From Castellaniella sp041677825 (GTDB lineage: Bacteria; Pseudomonadota; Gammaproteobacteria; Burkholderiales; Burkholderiaceae_B), in contig NZ_JBAYPG010000014.1 of the NCBI RefSeq assembly GCF_041677825.1, positions 1 to 64,000 of the forward strand: 64,000 nt of DNA, in the 5' to 3' direction. The position numbers and the translations under genes are program-made. How positions within the stretch are numbered: the stretch's first letter is position 1; each line of letters opens with the position of its first letter. This document shows positions 24,111-31,821 of the stretch, one piece after another. Below the pieces are notes generated by a model. That model did no database searches and had not been told where the DNA came from. It saw only the letters and a program-made list of their open reading frames with translations.

Positions 24111-25262
24111 ATGGCCAGAAAAATTCCAGCGCTGCGCGAGATGATCGCGCAGCTGGTTGCCACGCTTTCTGTCAGCAGCAGTACCCCTGGGCTGGATGTC
24201 GGCAACGCCGAGGTCAATGCGTTGCTGGCGGGTTGGTGTGAGAGTCTGGGGTTCAGGACGCGCCTGCTTCCGGTGCCGGGCAAACCTGGACACGTGAACC
24301 TGATAGCCACGCTGGGCCGGGGAACAGATGGGTTGGTGTTGGCTGGCCATACGGATACTGTCCCTTTCGATCCACATCTATGGCAGTCGGATCCGCTCGC
24401 CCTTACAGAACATGAAGGCCGGTTGACCGGCCTGGGCATTGCGGACATGAAGGCATTTTTCGCTTTTGTGCTTGACGCCGTCGAATCCATTGATCCTGCC
24501 CGGCTGGGTGCGCCGCTGACACTCATCGCCACGGCCGATGAAGAGGCGGGCATGACCGGCGCCCGGGCGCTCACCTCTTTGCGTGAGTATGGCAGGCATG
24601 TCGTCATCGGCGAGCCGACGGGCGGTGTTCCGGTCCGCATGCACAAGGGAAACATGATGCATCGCTTGATTCTGATCGGGCAAAGCGGGCATTCCAGCGA
24701 CCCATCTTTGGGCAGAAACGCGCTGGATGGCATGCATGCGGTCATGACCGACCTGATGGCGTTCAGGCAGTCCCTGCAGAATCAGTATCGGCATGCGGGG
24801 TTTTCTGTTCCCGTTCCAACGCTCAATTTGGGTTGCATTCATGGCGGCGACAATCCCAATCGCATCTGTGGCCATTGTGAGCTGTCATTCGACTTTCGCC
24901 TGCTGCCCGGAATGAATGGCGTCGAGATCCGGGAACGCATTCGCGAACGGGCGGTGCAGGTTGCTCACGCGCACGGGCTGGAAGCTCGTCTGGACGTGAT
25001 CATGGACGTGGTGCCCGGAATGGAGACGCCGGCGGACGCGGCCATTGTGCTGGCGGCCGAACGCATTTCGGCGCAACCGGCTCAGGCGGTATCCTTTACG
25101 ACCGAAGGGCCTTTCTATCGCGCCCAAGGCATGGATGTGGTGATCATGGGGCCAGGCGATATCGCCTGTGCGCATCAGCCTGGAGAGCACCTTTCAGTGG
25201 CGCGGATCAACCAGACAACGCGGCATTTGCAGGCATTGATCGGGGATTTTTGCTTGTCGTGA
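24111..25262 (+). CDS. M20 family amidohydrolase (ArgE/acylase type)
   Basis: Zinc or cobalt-dependent deacylase, 383 residues, with an intact site. The ligand motif GHTDTVP gives His80 and Asp82. IADMK gives Asp112. ADEEAG gives the catalytic Glu144 and ligand Glu145. A C-terminal GPGDIACAHQPGE supplies the last histidine, and GQSGHSS the dimer-domain His. Sequence style is that of acetylornithine deacetylase, but the location at the end of the xdh operon argues for an N-acyl or N-carbamoyl catabolic intermediate. AGGTGG lies just before ATG 24111; the gene follows xdhB by 11 bp. It contrasts with the altered M20 copy at 15836. Confidence 0.88.
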   Translation: MARKIPALREMIAQLVATLSVSSSTPGLDVGNAEVNALLAGWCESLGFRTRLLPVPGKPGHVNLIATLGRGTDGLVLAGHTDTVPFDPHLWQSDPLALTEHEGRLTGLGIADMKAFFAFVLDAVESIDPARLGAPLTLIATADEEAGMTGARALTSLREYGRHVVIGEPTGGVPVRMHKGNMMHRLILIGQSGHSSDPSLGRNALDGMHAVMTDLMAFRQSLQNQYRHAGFSVPVPTLNLGCIHGGDNPNRICGHCELSFDFRLLPGMNGVEIRERIRERAVQVAHAHGLEARLDVIMDVVPGMETPADAAIVLAAERISAQPAQAVSFTTEGPFYRAQGMDVVIMGPGDIACAHQPGEHLSVARINQTTRHLQALIGDFCLS

Positions 25263-25333
25263 TGGTGTCGAAAATTGATCCATCGTCGCCTGGGTCTCGC
25301 CACATGTCGTGATGCCGTTCGCCGACTTGCCCG

Positions 25334-27088
25334 TCATTTCGTTTCATGCGCCGTTGTCCCTGACACTGGTGAAGTGGCCGGGGTCGGCAATACAGGCTGG
25401 GCTGCCTGAGGCCGCGCCAGCCAGATCAGCCCGATCAGGACCATAAAAATGAAAGTGGAGGCCAGAAAGAAATCGGTGGCCGACATGGTCCAGGCCTGCT
25501 GGTGGATGACCTGATCCAGCAGGGCAGCGCCTTGTCGTGGGTCCACGCCATGATTCTGCAAGCCATTCATCAGGTGGTCGAAGGCCGGTTCACCCGGACG
25601 GGCAACTTCGGTGAGACGCGCGTGGTGCAGGATGGCACGATCATCCCACAGGGTCGTGGTGATCGAGGTGCCGAAGGCGCCGCAGACCAGGCGAAAGAAA
25701 TTGGTCAGGCCGGCAGCGGCGGGGATGCGCTCCGGGCTCAGCCCGGCCAGCGAGATCGTGGTCAGCGGAATGAAGAATGCCGCCATGGCCGCGCCCTGGA
25801 TGAACGTGGGCAGCATGACCCCGAACAGATCCACATTGGTGTTGTATTGCGCGCGCATCCAGCTGATCAGCGAAAAAATCAGGAAGGCGACGGTCGCGAT
25901 GATGCGCGGGTCGTGGCGCGCCACCAGCTTGCCCACGACCGGTGACAGCACGATGGCCAGAATCCCCACGGGAGCCGCGGCCACGCCGGCCCAGGTGGCG
26001 GTGTAGCCCATGGTGCTCTGCAGCCACAGCGGCAACAGGACCACGGTACCGAAAAACACGCCGAACGCCACTGACAGGGCCACCGTGCCGGCGGTGAAAT
26101 TGCGTTGTGCGAACAGGGACAGATCGACCACCGGATGGCTGGCCGTCAGTTCCCAGATGACGAAGTACACGAAGGTGATGGCGGAGATCACAGCGAGCGC
26201 GCAGATCAGCGGACTGGCAAACCAGTCCAGATCCTTGCCCTTGTCGAGCATCACCTGCAGGGCGCCCACCCAGACCACGAGCAGCGCCAGGCCGACGCCG
26301 TCGATCGGCAGGCGGCTGCGGCGCGACTCGCGTCTGCGGTAGATCTGCCATGAGCCCCAGGCAGCCAGCAAGCCGACTGGCACGTTGATGTAGAAGATCC
26401 AGGCCCATGCGTAATTGTCCGAAATCCAGCCACCCAGCAAGGGGCCGGCGATCGGGCCGACCAGGATGGTCATGGACCAGAGCGCCAGCGCCATGCCGGC
26501 CTTGGCCCGCGGGTAGCTGGCCAGCATCAGCGCCTGCGACAGGGGGATCATCGGCCCGGCGACGGCGCCCTGCAGTACCCGGAAGAACACCAGTGATTCG
26601 AATGACCACGCAAAACCGCACAGCCACGAACTCACCACGAACAGCAGGGTCGCCATCAGAAACAGCCGTACCTGCCCGAAATACCGGGTCAGCCAGCCCG
26701 TCAACGGTACGGTGATGGCGTTGGCCACAGCAAATGACGTGATGACCCACGTGCCCTGGGTGGTGCTCACGCCCAGATCACCGGCAATCGTCGGGATGGA
26801 GACGTTGGCAATGGAAGAGTCCAGCACGTTCATGAACACGGCCGCCGACAGGGCGATGGTCCCGAATGCGCGCGCACTGCCTTCAAGCGGCGGGTAATCG
26901 CCGGCCGGCGCTTGCCCGGCAGGCCGCGCAGATACGGGCGCAGATTCACGCGGGGGTTCAGATGCAGGCATGGGTCCGGCCGCAGACGTGGGCCCGGCCG
27001 CAGACGTGGGCCCGGATGCAGACGTGGGCCCGGATGCAGACGTGGGCCCGTCCGCGGGATCTTGCGTTGCCCTGATCTCAGTGCTCAT
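25334..27088 (-). CDS. emrB: DHA2 family multidrug efflux permease (EmrB/QacA type)
   Basis: Inner-membrane proton-driven drug exporter, 584 residues with about 14 transmembrane helices. It carries the MFS motif C-like and DHA2 signatures: NVSIPTIAGDLGVSTTQGTWVITSFAVANAI (split near residues 95-125), LTGWLTRYFGQVRLF, and GAVAGPMIPLSQALMLASYP. The first 75 residues are a non-conserved cytosolic tail built from GPTSA(A/S) repeats encoded by an 18-bp tandem repeat. The ATG overlaps the emrA stop, so adaptor and pump are co-translated. With the outer-membrane factor this makes a complete tripartite system under MarR control. Confidence 0.93.
   Translation of the reverse strand: MSTEIRATQDPADGPTSASGPTSASGPTSAAGPTSAAGPMPASEPPRESAPVSARPAGQAPAGDYPPLEGSARAFGTIALSAAVFMNVLDSSIANVSIPTIAGDLGVSTTQGTWVITSFAVANAITVPLTGWLTRYFGQVRLFLMATLLFVVSSWLCGFAWSFESLVFFRVLQGAVAGPMIPLSQALMLASYPRAKAGMALALWSMTILVGPIAGPLLGGWISDNYAWAWIFYINVPVGLLAAWGSWQIYRRRESRRSRLPIDGVGLALLVVWVGALQVMLDKGKDLDWFASPLICALAVISAITFVYFVIWELTASHPVVDLSLFAQRNFTAGTVALSVAFGVFFGTVVLLPLWLQSTMGYTATWAGVAAAPVGILAIVLSPVVGKLVARHDPRIIATVAFLIFSLISWMRAQYNTNVDLFGVMLPTFIQGAAMAAFFIPLTTISLAGLSPERIPAAAGLTNFFRLVCGAFGTSITTTLWDDRAILHHARLTEVARPGEPAFDHLMNGLQNHGVDPRQGAALLDQVIHQQAWTMSATDFFLASTFIFMVLIGLIWLARPQAAQPVLPTPATSPVSGTTAHETK
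26964..27053. repeat. Five-copy 18-bp in-frame tandem repeat in emrB
   Basis: Units of 18 bp such as GCAGACGTGGGCCCGGAT at 26982, 27000, 27018 and 27036, with a degenerate first copy at 26964. Each encodes six residues (GPTSAS or GPTSAA) of the EmrB N-terminal tail, so copy-number change keeps the frame. Confidence 0.9.
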
Positions 27089-28296
27089 GGGGCGAGGTTG
27101 GCGTTGATGATCTGCCGGATCATGTCATCGATCTGCGCCGGATCGTGTCTGTAGACCGCGGTGTCGTGCCGCGTGCCCGCGCTTGCGGATGGATCGGGTG
27201 GCGCATCATCGTGTGCGGATCCGGGCGTGGATGACAGATCCACCCGGGCAGTCATCGAGAGGCCGACGCGCAGCGGGTGGGCCTGCAGTTCCCGGGGGTC
27301 GAGGCGGATCCGGACCGGTACGCGCTGGATGACCTTGATCCAGTTGCCGCTGGCATTCTGGGCCGGCAGCAGTGCAAAGGCACCGCCGCTGCCGGCGGAC
27401 ACACCCTCGATCATGCCGTGGAAGGTGACCTCGTCGCCATACAGATCCGATACCAGTGTCACCTCCTGGCCCGGCTGCATGTGACGCAGCTGGGTTTCCT
27501 TGAAATTGGCTTCCACCCACAGGCTGTCCAGGGGCACGACTGTCATGAGCGGCGTGCCGGCTTGAATGCGCTGGCCCAGCTGAACGGCGCGCTGGGCAAT
27601 CATGCCGTCCACGGGCGCAGGCACACGGGTACGCGATTGGGCCAGCCAGGCCTGCCGCACCTGCTCTGCCGCGTGCACGACATCCGGATGGGTGGCCACC
27701 GTGCTGTTGCGGGTCAGGGCCTGGTTGGTGGCCAGTTGCGCCTCGGATGCCGCCAGACCCGCCTGGGCCTGGGCGAGCGCGACTTCTGCGGATTTGACGG
27801 CCACCTGTGCATGCAGCAGTTCTTCACCACTGACCCCGCCCGAACTGCGCAATGCATTGCGTCGCTGAAGATCGTTGCGGGTCTTGTCCAGCTGGGTCTG
27901 CGCCTGCTCGACGTTGGCACGGCCCACCGCCACATTGGCTGCCAGCGCCTTGTTCTGCGCAAACAGCGTCTGCGTATGGCGCACGGTTTGCGCCAGGGCG
28001 GATTTCGCCTGGGCAAGGACGATCTCGGTGTCGCTGGCGTCCAGCGTCACCAGTTCAGCGCCCTGCGTGACGGTTTGCGTGTCGTCTGCACCGATGGCCA
28101 CCACAGTGCCGGGAATCTGTGCGCTCACCGTGACCAGGTTGCCGTGCACGTAGGCATCGTCGGTGGATTCATAATGTGCAACGAACATGGTCCACCATAC
28201 GCCGTACAGCAGGGCAATCAGAATGAACAGGCCGGTGGCGATCCACATCAGGCGCTTGCGGGTCGAGCCCGCGGTCTTGCTGCTTTCTTCAGTCAT
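27085..28296 (-). CDS. emrA: HlyD/EmrA-type membrane fusion protein
   Basis: Periplasmic adaptor linking EmrB to the outer-membrane channel, 403 residues. A short cytosolic start is followed by one transmembrane helix (about 15-36) and YESTDDAYVHGNLVTVSAQIPGTV (split near residues 42-66), the EmrA opening. A long alpha-hairpin covers about 95-210, and a lipoyl/beta-barrel part has GQRIQAGTPLMTVVPLDSLWVEANFKE (split near residues 240-266). The gene precedes emrB with an ATGA overlap and follows the outer-membrane factor by 6 bp. Identity as an efflux adaptor is clear; the substrate range is not. Confidence 0.93.
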   Translation of the reverse strand: MTEESSKTAGSTRKRLMWIATGLFILIALLYGVWWTMFVAHYESTDDAYVHGNLVTVSAQIPGTVVAIGADDTQTVTQGAELVTLDASDTEIVLAQAKSALAQTVRHTQTLFAQNKALAANVAVGRANVEQAQTQLDKTRNDLQRRNALRSSGGVSGEELLHAQVAVKSAEVALAQAQAGLAASEAQLATNQALTRNSTVATHPDVVHAAEQVRQAWLAQSRTRVPAPVDGMIAQRAVQLGQRIQAGTPLMTVVPLDSLWVEANFKETQLRHMQPGQEVTLVSDLYGDEVTFHGMIEGVSAGSGGAFALLPAQNASGNWIKVIQRVPVRIRLDPRELQAHPLRVGLSMTARVDLSSTPGSAHDDAPPDPSASAGTRHDTAVYRHDPAQIDDMIRQIINANLAP

Positions 28297-28302
28297 GGTG
28301 TG

Positions 28303-29772
28303 TCAGCTGGAATGATCAGGCCGCTGTGTCAGGCGTGCCGGGAAAGGCTGGGCGATGGGCTGCTGTGATCCGGTCGCCGCGGGCTCGAGGTATCCGCCGC
28401 CCAGCGCCGTCGCCAGCTGGATGTCCAGCAGGTAGGCCTGGGTATGCAGATCGCTGGTCTGCACGGTCTGCTTGAGGACTTCGTTCTGGGCCAGCAGTAC
28501 CTGGATGAAATTGCCCAGCCCTGCCTTGTAGCGCTGCAGGGCCACGTCGTAGGCCGAGGTGATGGATTGGAGGCTGGCTTCCTGGTGCCGGATCTGTTCC
28601 TGCAGGGCCTGGATGGATGCACTCGCATCGGCCACTTCACGAATCGCGGTGACAATGGTCTGGTTGTATTGCGCAATGGCCTCATCGCGCGCCGCACGCC
28701 GGCCGGCCAATTGGGCGTTCAGGGCGCCGGCATTGAAAATGGGCAGCGTGATCACTGGCCCCACACTCAGGTTTCGGCTGTTGCTGCGCAACAATTGATC
28801 CAGACCCAACGACAGAAACCCTGCGGCGGCCGACAGGTCGATATTGGGCAGGAAATCCGCCTTGGCGGCGGAGATCTCGGCGCCTGCCGCCTGCGCCTGC
28901 AGGCGTGCGGCGGCAATGTCGGCGCGCCGTCCGAGCAGCGCCATGGGCATGTGCATGGGTACGCCAGCCGGTATCGCACGGTACGGCCGCAGGGCCGGTT
29001 GTGGCAGTTGTTCCGGTGCCTTGCCCAGCAAGGCCGCCAGCCGGTGCTGCAGCAGGACGGCGTTGTTGCGCACCTGACCCAGCTGCACCCGGGCGGCCGA
29101 GACGGCCGAGTCGGCCTGGTCCACGTCCACCTGGGTACCCAGACCGTTGTCATAGCGTGCCCGTGTGATGGCCAGGGCATCCTCGAGCTTGCCGACAATG
29201 TCCTTGATTGCCACCGCCTGTGCCTGGGCGTCCTGCTGCTGGAAATAGGCCTGGGCGACGGCCGACACCAGCAGGTTGCGGGCCTGCCGCTCCATCGCCT
29301 GCGCGGCTGCTGTACGCTGGCGCGCTGCGGTGGTCAGGGCTTTTTGTCGACCCCACAGATCCGGGTCGAAATTCAGTTGCAGGGACAAACCCGTATCACT
29401 CTGGTATGAACCGCCCAGTGGCGGCGGATAAATGTAGGATTCACTCAGGCGCTCGCGCGTGAACTGATACTGGGCGTTGATCTGCGGCCACTGCACCGCC
29501 CGCGCGCCGCGCGCGGCCGCCTGTGCGATCCGCACGCGCGCCATGGCCGCCTGCAGGTCGGGATTGCCCTGCAGCGCTGCGTCGATCAGGTCGTCGAGCT
29601 GGGTATCCGCGTAGCGCGTCCACCAGTGCGGCTCGGGCCATTCGACGCCTGCCGGGTCCTGTTCCAGTGCCAGATCGCCTGCATCGAGTGCTGCTGCGGC
29701 AGGGGCACCCGGGTCCATCGGAGCGCAGGCGGTCAGTGCCAGGAGCAACATGAGGGTGAGCAGGGGTTTCAT
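28303..29772 (-). CDS. NodT/OprM-type outer-membrane efflux lipoprotein
   Basis: Outer-membrane channel of the tripartite pump, 489 residues. The N-terminus MKPLLTLMLLLALTAC is a lipoprotein signal with lipid-acceptor Cys16. Two OEP repeats follow, with EPHWWTRYADTQLDDLIDAALQGNPDLQ (split near residues 45-72), the coiled hairpins, and ARYDNGLGTQVDVDQADSA near residue 205. I placed the start at ATG 29772, which gives the lipoprotein signal; the frame is open upstream without homology. It is the first gene after the operator at 29802 and is followed by emrA and emrB. Confidence 0.92.
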   Translation of the reverse strand: MKPLLTLMLLLALTACAPMDPGAPAAAALDAGDLALEQDPAGVEWPEPHWWTRYADTQLDDLIDAALQGNPDLQAAMARVRIAQAAARGARAVQWPQINAQYQFTRERLSESYIYPPPLGGSYQSDTGLSLQLNFDPDLWGRQKALTTAARQRTAAAQAMERQARNLLVSAVAQAYFQQQDAQAQAVAIKDIVGKLEDALAITRARYDNGLGTQVDVDQADSAVSAARVQLGQVRNNAVLLQHRLAALLGKAPEQLPQPALRPYRAIPAGVPMHMPMALLGRRADIAAARLQAQAAGAEISAAKADFLPNIDLSAAAGFLSLGLDQLLRSNSRNLSVGPVITLPIFNAGALNAQLAGRRAARDEAIAQYNQTIVTAIREVADASASIQALQEQIRHQEASLQSITSAYDVALQRYKAGLGNFIQVLLAQNEVLKQTVQTSDLHTQAYLLDIQLATALGGGYLEPAATGSQQPIAQPFPARLTQRPDHSS

Positions 29773-29801
29773 GGGTTTGGCAGAACGGTTGTACGGGTCA
29801 T

Positions 29802-29822
29802 TATCTGACCAGGCAGGTAAAT
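29802..29822 (-). promoter_or_regulatory. MarR operator-like box before the efflux genes
   Basis: Contains the blocks TATCTGAC, AGGCA and TAAAT in the same spacing as the box at 30493; the two 21-bp segments differ at three positions. It lies 30-50 bp upstream of the outer-membrane factor ATG. The partial symmetry around a TTGCCTAG-like core resembles MarR sites. Confidence 0.65.
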
Positions 29823-29904
29823 AGTGGCATGCATGTCGTTGACGATGGGGATCAGGCACCGGGCGGCTGGAAGCCGCGCGCAGGACTGCGGGACGCTTCG
29901 GGGC

Positions 29905-30471
29905 CTATTCGAGAGTGGCTTCGCTGGCCTGGCGCAACTTGTGCTCGCCGTTGATGATCATGCGCCTGAGCAGCGCCAGCAGCATGTGCACCTCATCTTC
30001 GGACAAGCCCTGCAGATGCAGGTTCAATGCATCGGCCACGATGGGCAGGATCTGGTCGGTGAGTGCATGGCCTGCGTCGGTGAGAACGACCTTGACGACC
30101 CGCCGGTCCTGTGGAATGCGTTCGCGGCGGATGACGTCCTTGGCTTCGAGCCGGTCGAGCATGCGGGTGACGGCCCCTGTGTCCACATTCATGACGCGCG
30201 CCAGTTCGGCCGGGGTGTCCGTGCCCTTGTGCTTGATGAGCAGAAGGGGGCGCCACTGGTTGGCCGTGAGCCCCAGCGGCAGGGTGTCCAGGTCGATGAC
30301 CTTGTTGATCAGCCCATGCAGGTGACGCACCAGTACGCCCACATTGCGATCGGCGGCCAGATCGCCGGGCGCGCGACCATAGAACCGGCCGCCCGACTGG
30401 CGGGGGGGCGAGCCGGCCAGCCCGGCCGGTTGCGATCGTGGCGTGTCTGAAGATGGGGTGATGTCCTGCAT
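29905..30471 (-). CDS. MarR family transcriptional regulator
   Basis: Probable repressor of the efflux operon, 188 residues. A variable N-terminal tail of about 40 residues precedes the winged-helix domain: LTANQWRPLLLIKHKGTDTPAELARVMNVDTGAVTRMLDRLEAKDVIRRERIPQDRRVVKVVLTDAGHAL is seen in pieces from about residue 67 to 135, including the wing motif PQDRRVVKVVLT. It sits directly upstream of and in the same direction as the outer-membrane factor, EmrA and EmrB genes. Nearly identical boxes in front of itself and of that operon suggest autoregulation plus repression relieved by a pump substrate, as with EmrR. Confidence 0.9.
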   Translation of the reverse strand: MQDITPSSDTPRSQPAGLAGSPPRQSGGRFYGRAPGDLAADRNVGVLVRHLHGLINKVIDLDTLPLGLTANQWRPLLLIKHKGTDTPAELARVMNVDTGAVTRMLDRLEAKDVIRRERIPQDRRVVKVVLTDAGHALTDQILPIVADALNLHLQGLSEDEVHMLLALLRRMIINGEHKLRQASEATLE

Positions 30472-30492
30472 GCCGGGATTTTAACGCCGAAC

Positions 30493-30513
30493 TATCTGAC
30501 TAGGCAACTAAAT
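30493..30513 (-). promoter_or_regulatory. MarR operator-like box before marR
   Basis: Second copy of the box found at 29802, with identical TATCTGAC, AGGCA and TAAAT blocks, 22-42 bp upstream of the marR start. Repetition at both promoters of one regulator-target pair is strong evidence of function, although binding is not shown by sequence alone. Confidence 0.65.
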
Positions 30514-30601
30514 GCTTGCCTTGTATGCTGCCCCGGGCCCGATCCCGCTGATCGGTCTGGCCGCACGCATCACGCAGCGGTCACCCGTGCGATGCCGAGC
30601 G

Positions 30602-30661
30602 CATTCACCGGGCACATTCACTGGGTACATTCACGGGGCGCATTCACCGCGTACATTCAGG
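30602..30661. repeat. 13-bp tandem repeat at the 3' end of the acyl-CoA dehydrogenase gene
   Basis: Four full 13-bp units beginning CATTCAC at 30602, 30615, 30628 and 30641, plus a partial fifth at 30654 that includes the stop codon of the adjacent gene. Units differ at a few positions (for example CATTCACCGGGCA and CATTCACTGGGTA). It lies between that stop and the marR promoter. Confidence 0.85.
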
Positions 30662-31787
30662 CCAGTTCGCGGGCGATGATGTTGCGCTGGATTTCGGACG
30701 TGCCTTCGTAGATTTGCAGCACCTTGGCATCACGAAACAGTTTTTCGGCCGGGTATTCGGTCGAGTACCCCATACCACCGAAGATCTGCATGGTCTCGGT
30801 GGCTGCCCAGATCGCGGCATCGGCGGCATAGACCTTGGCCATCGAGGCCTGCAGGGTATTGCGCTGCCCATGGTCGAGCCGCCAGGCGGCCTGGTAGGTC
30901 AGCAGGCGAGCGGCTTCGAGGCGCAGGCGCATGTCGGCGAGGCGGTGTGCGATGGCCTGGTGGTGCAGCAATGGTTTGCCCATGGATTCCCGCTTGCGGG
31001 CGTAATCGAGGGATTCGTCCATGCAGCGCTGGATCAGCCCCACGCCAAAGGCCGCCACCATGGGGCGGGAGCGGTCAAAGACCTGCATTGCCAGCGCGAA
31101 CCCTGCGCCTTCGTCTCCCAGGCGGTGGTCGTCGGGGACGAAGACGTCATCGAAGAACACCTCGGCCGTGGGGGCGGCCTTTTGCCCGAGCTTGGACAGG
31201 GGTTTGCCCACGGTCAGGCCCGGGCTGCCGGCGGGCAGGATGAAGGCGGACAACCCGCGGTAGCTGCCGTCCGGGTCCGTTTTGGCAAATGCCACGAAGA
31301 ATTCGGCCAGATTGGCGTTCGAAATCCAGATTTTGCTGCCATTGAGGCGGTACCCTCCGGCCACGCGCTCGGCCCGGCTGCGTATGCCGGCTACATCCGA
31401 GCCGGCGTGGGGTTCGGTGAGGGCGAAGCTGGCCATGGCCCCGTCGGCCAGGCGGCGCAGATAATGCGCCTGTTGCTCGTGCGTGCCGGCAATCAGTATG
31501 GGTTCGGCAGCAAGCGCATTGATGCACAGGGCAGCGCCGATCCCCAGGCACCCGTAGCATAGGGCTTCGGTGATCAGGACGAGTTCGAGACAGCCCAGAC
31601 CCGGGCCACCCAGGGATTCCGGCAACGTGGCATTGACCAGGCCCAGGCGCACGGCTGCGTCATGGACTTCGGCCGGGAAGGTGGCCAGGCGATCGGCTTC
31701 GACGGCACGGGGCAGAATCTCGCGCTGGGTGAACTGCTGGGCGAGTGTCTGGATCTGGCGCTGCTGCTCGGAAAGTTCGAATTGCAT
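30657..31787 (-). CDS. Acyl-CoA dehydrogenase
   Basis: FAD-dependent enzyme forming a 2,3-enoyl-CoA, 376 residues. It has the classical segments FALTEPHAGSDVAGI (about 130-144), GSKIWISNANLAEFFVAFAKTDP, the FAD-site QIFGGMGYSTEYPAEKLFRDA, and the catalytic base Glu361 in IYEGTSEIQR near the end. Length and motifs are those of short/medium/branched-chain dehydrogenases. It follows the acyl-CoA ligase by 34 bp on the same strand, so it is probably the last gene of the Liv-ligase operon, acting on the acyl-CoA made there. The exact acyl chain is unknown. Confidence 0.92.
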   Translation of the reverse strand: MQFELSEQQRQIQTLAQQFTQREILPRAVEADRLATFPAEVHDAAVRLGLVNATLPESLGGPGLGCLELVLITEALCYGCLGIGAALCINALAAEPILIAGTHEQQAHYLRRLADGAMASFALTEPHAGSDVAGIRSRAERVAGGYRLNGSKIWISNANLAEFFVAFAKTDPDGSYRGLSAFILPAGSPGLTVGKPLSKLGQKAAPTAEVFFDDVFVPDDHRLGDEGAGFALAMQVFDRSRPMVAAFGVGLIQRCMDESLDYARKRESMGKPLLHHQAIAHRLADMRLRLEAARLLTYQAAWRLDHGQRNTLQASMAKVYAADAAIWAATETMQIFGGMGYSTEYPAEKLFRDAKVLQIYEGTSEIQRNIIARELA

Positions 31788-31821
31788 GGGTTCCCCGGGT
31801 CAGGTGTACAAGGCCTTGGCT

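Noticed and set aside
24111..25262. The second M20 enzyme as ArgE of arginine biosynthesis
   Set aside because: Similarity is real, but it ends the xdh operon and argC is far away, so an acyl or carbamoyl catabolic substrate is more likely.
26964..27053. CRISPR-like array
   Set aside because: The repeats are contiguous, without spacers, and lie in frame inside emrB.
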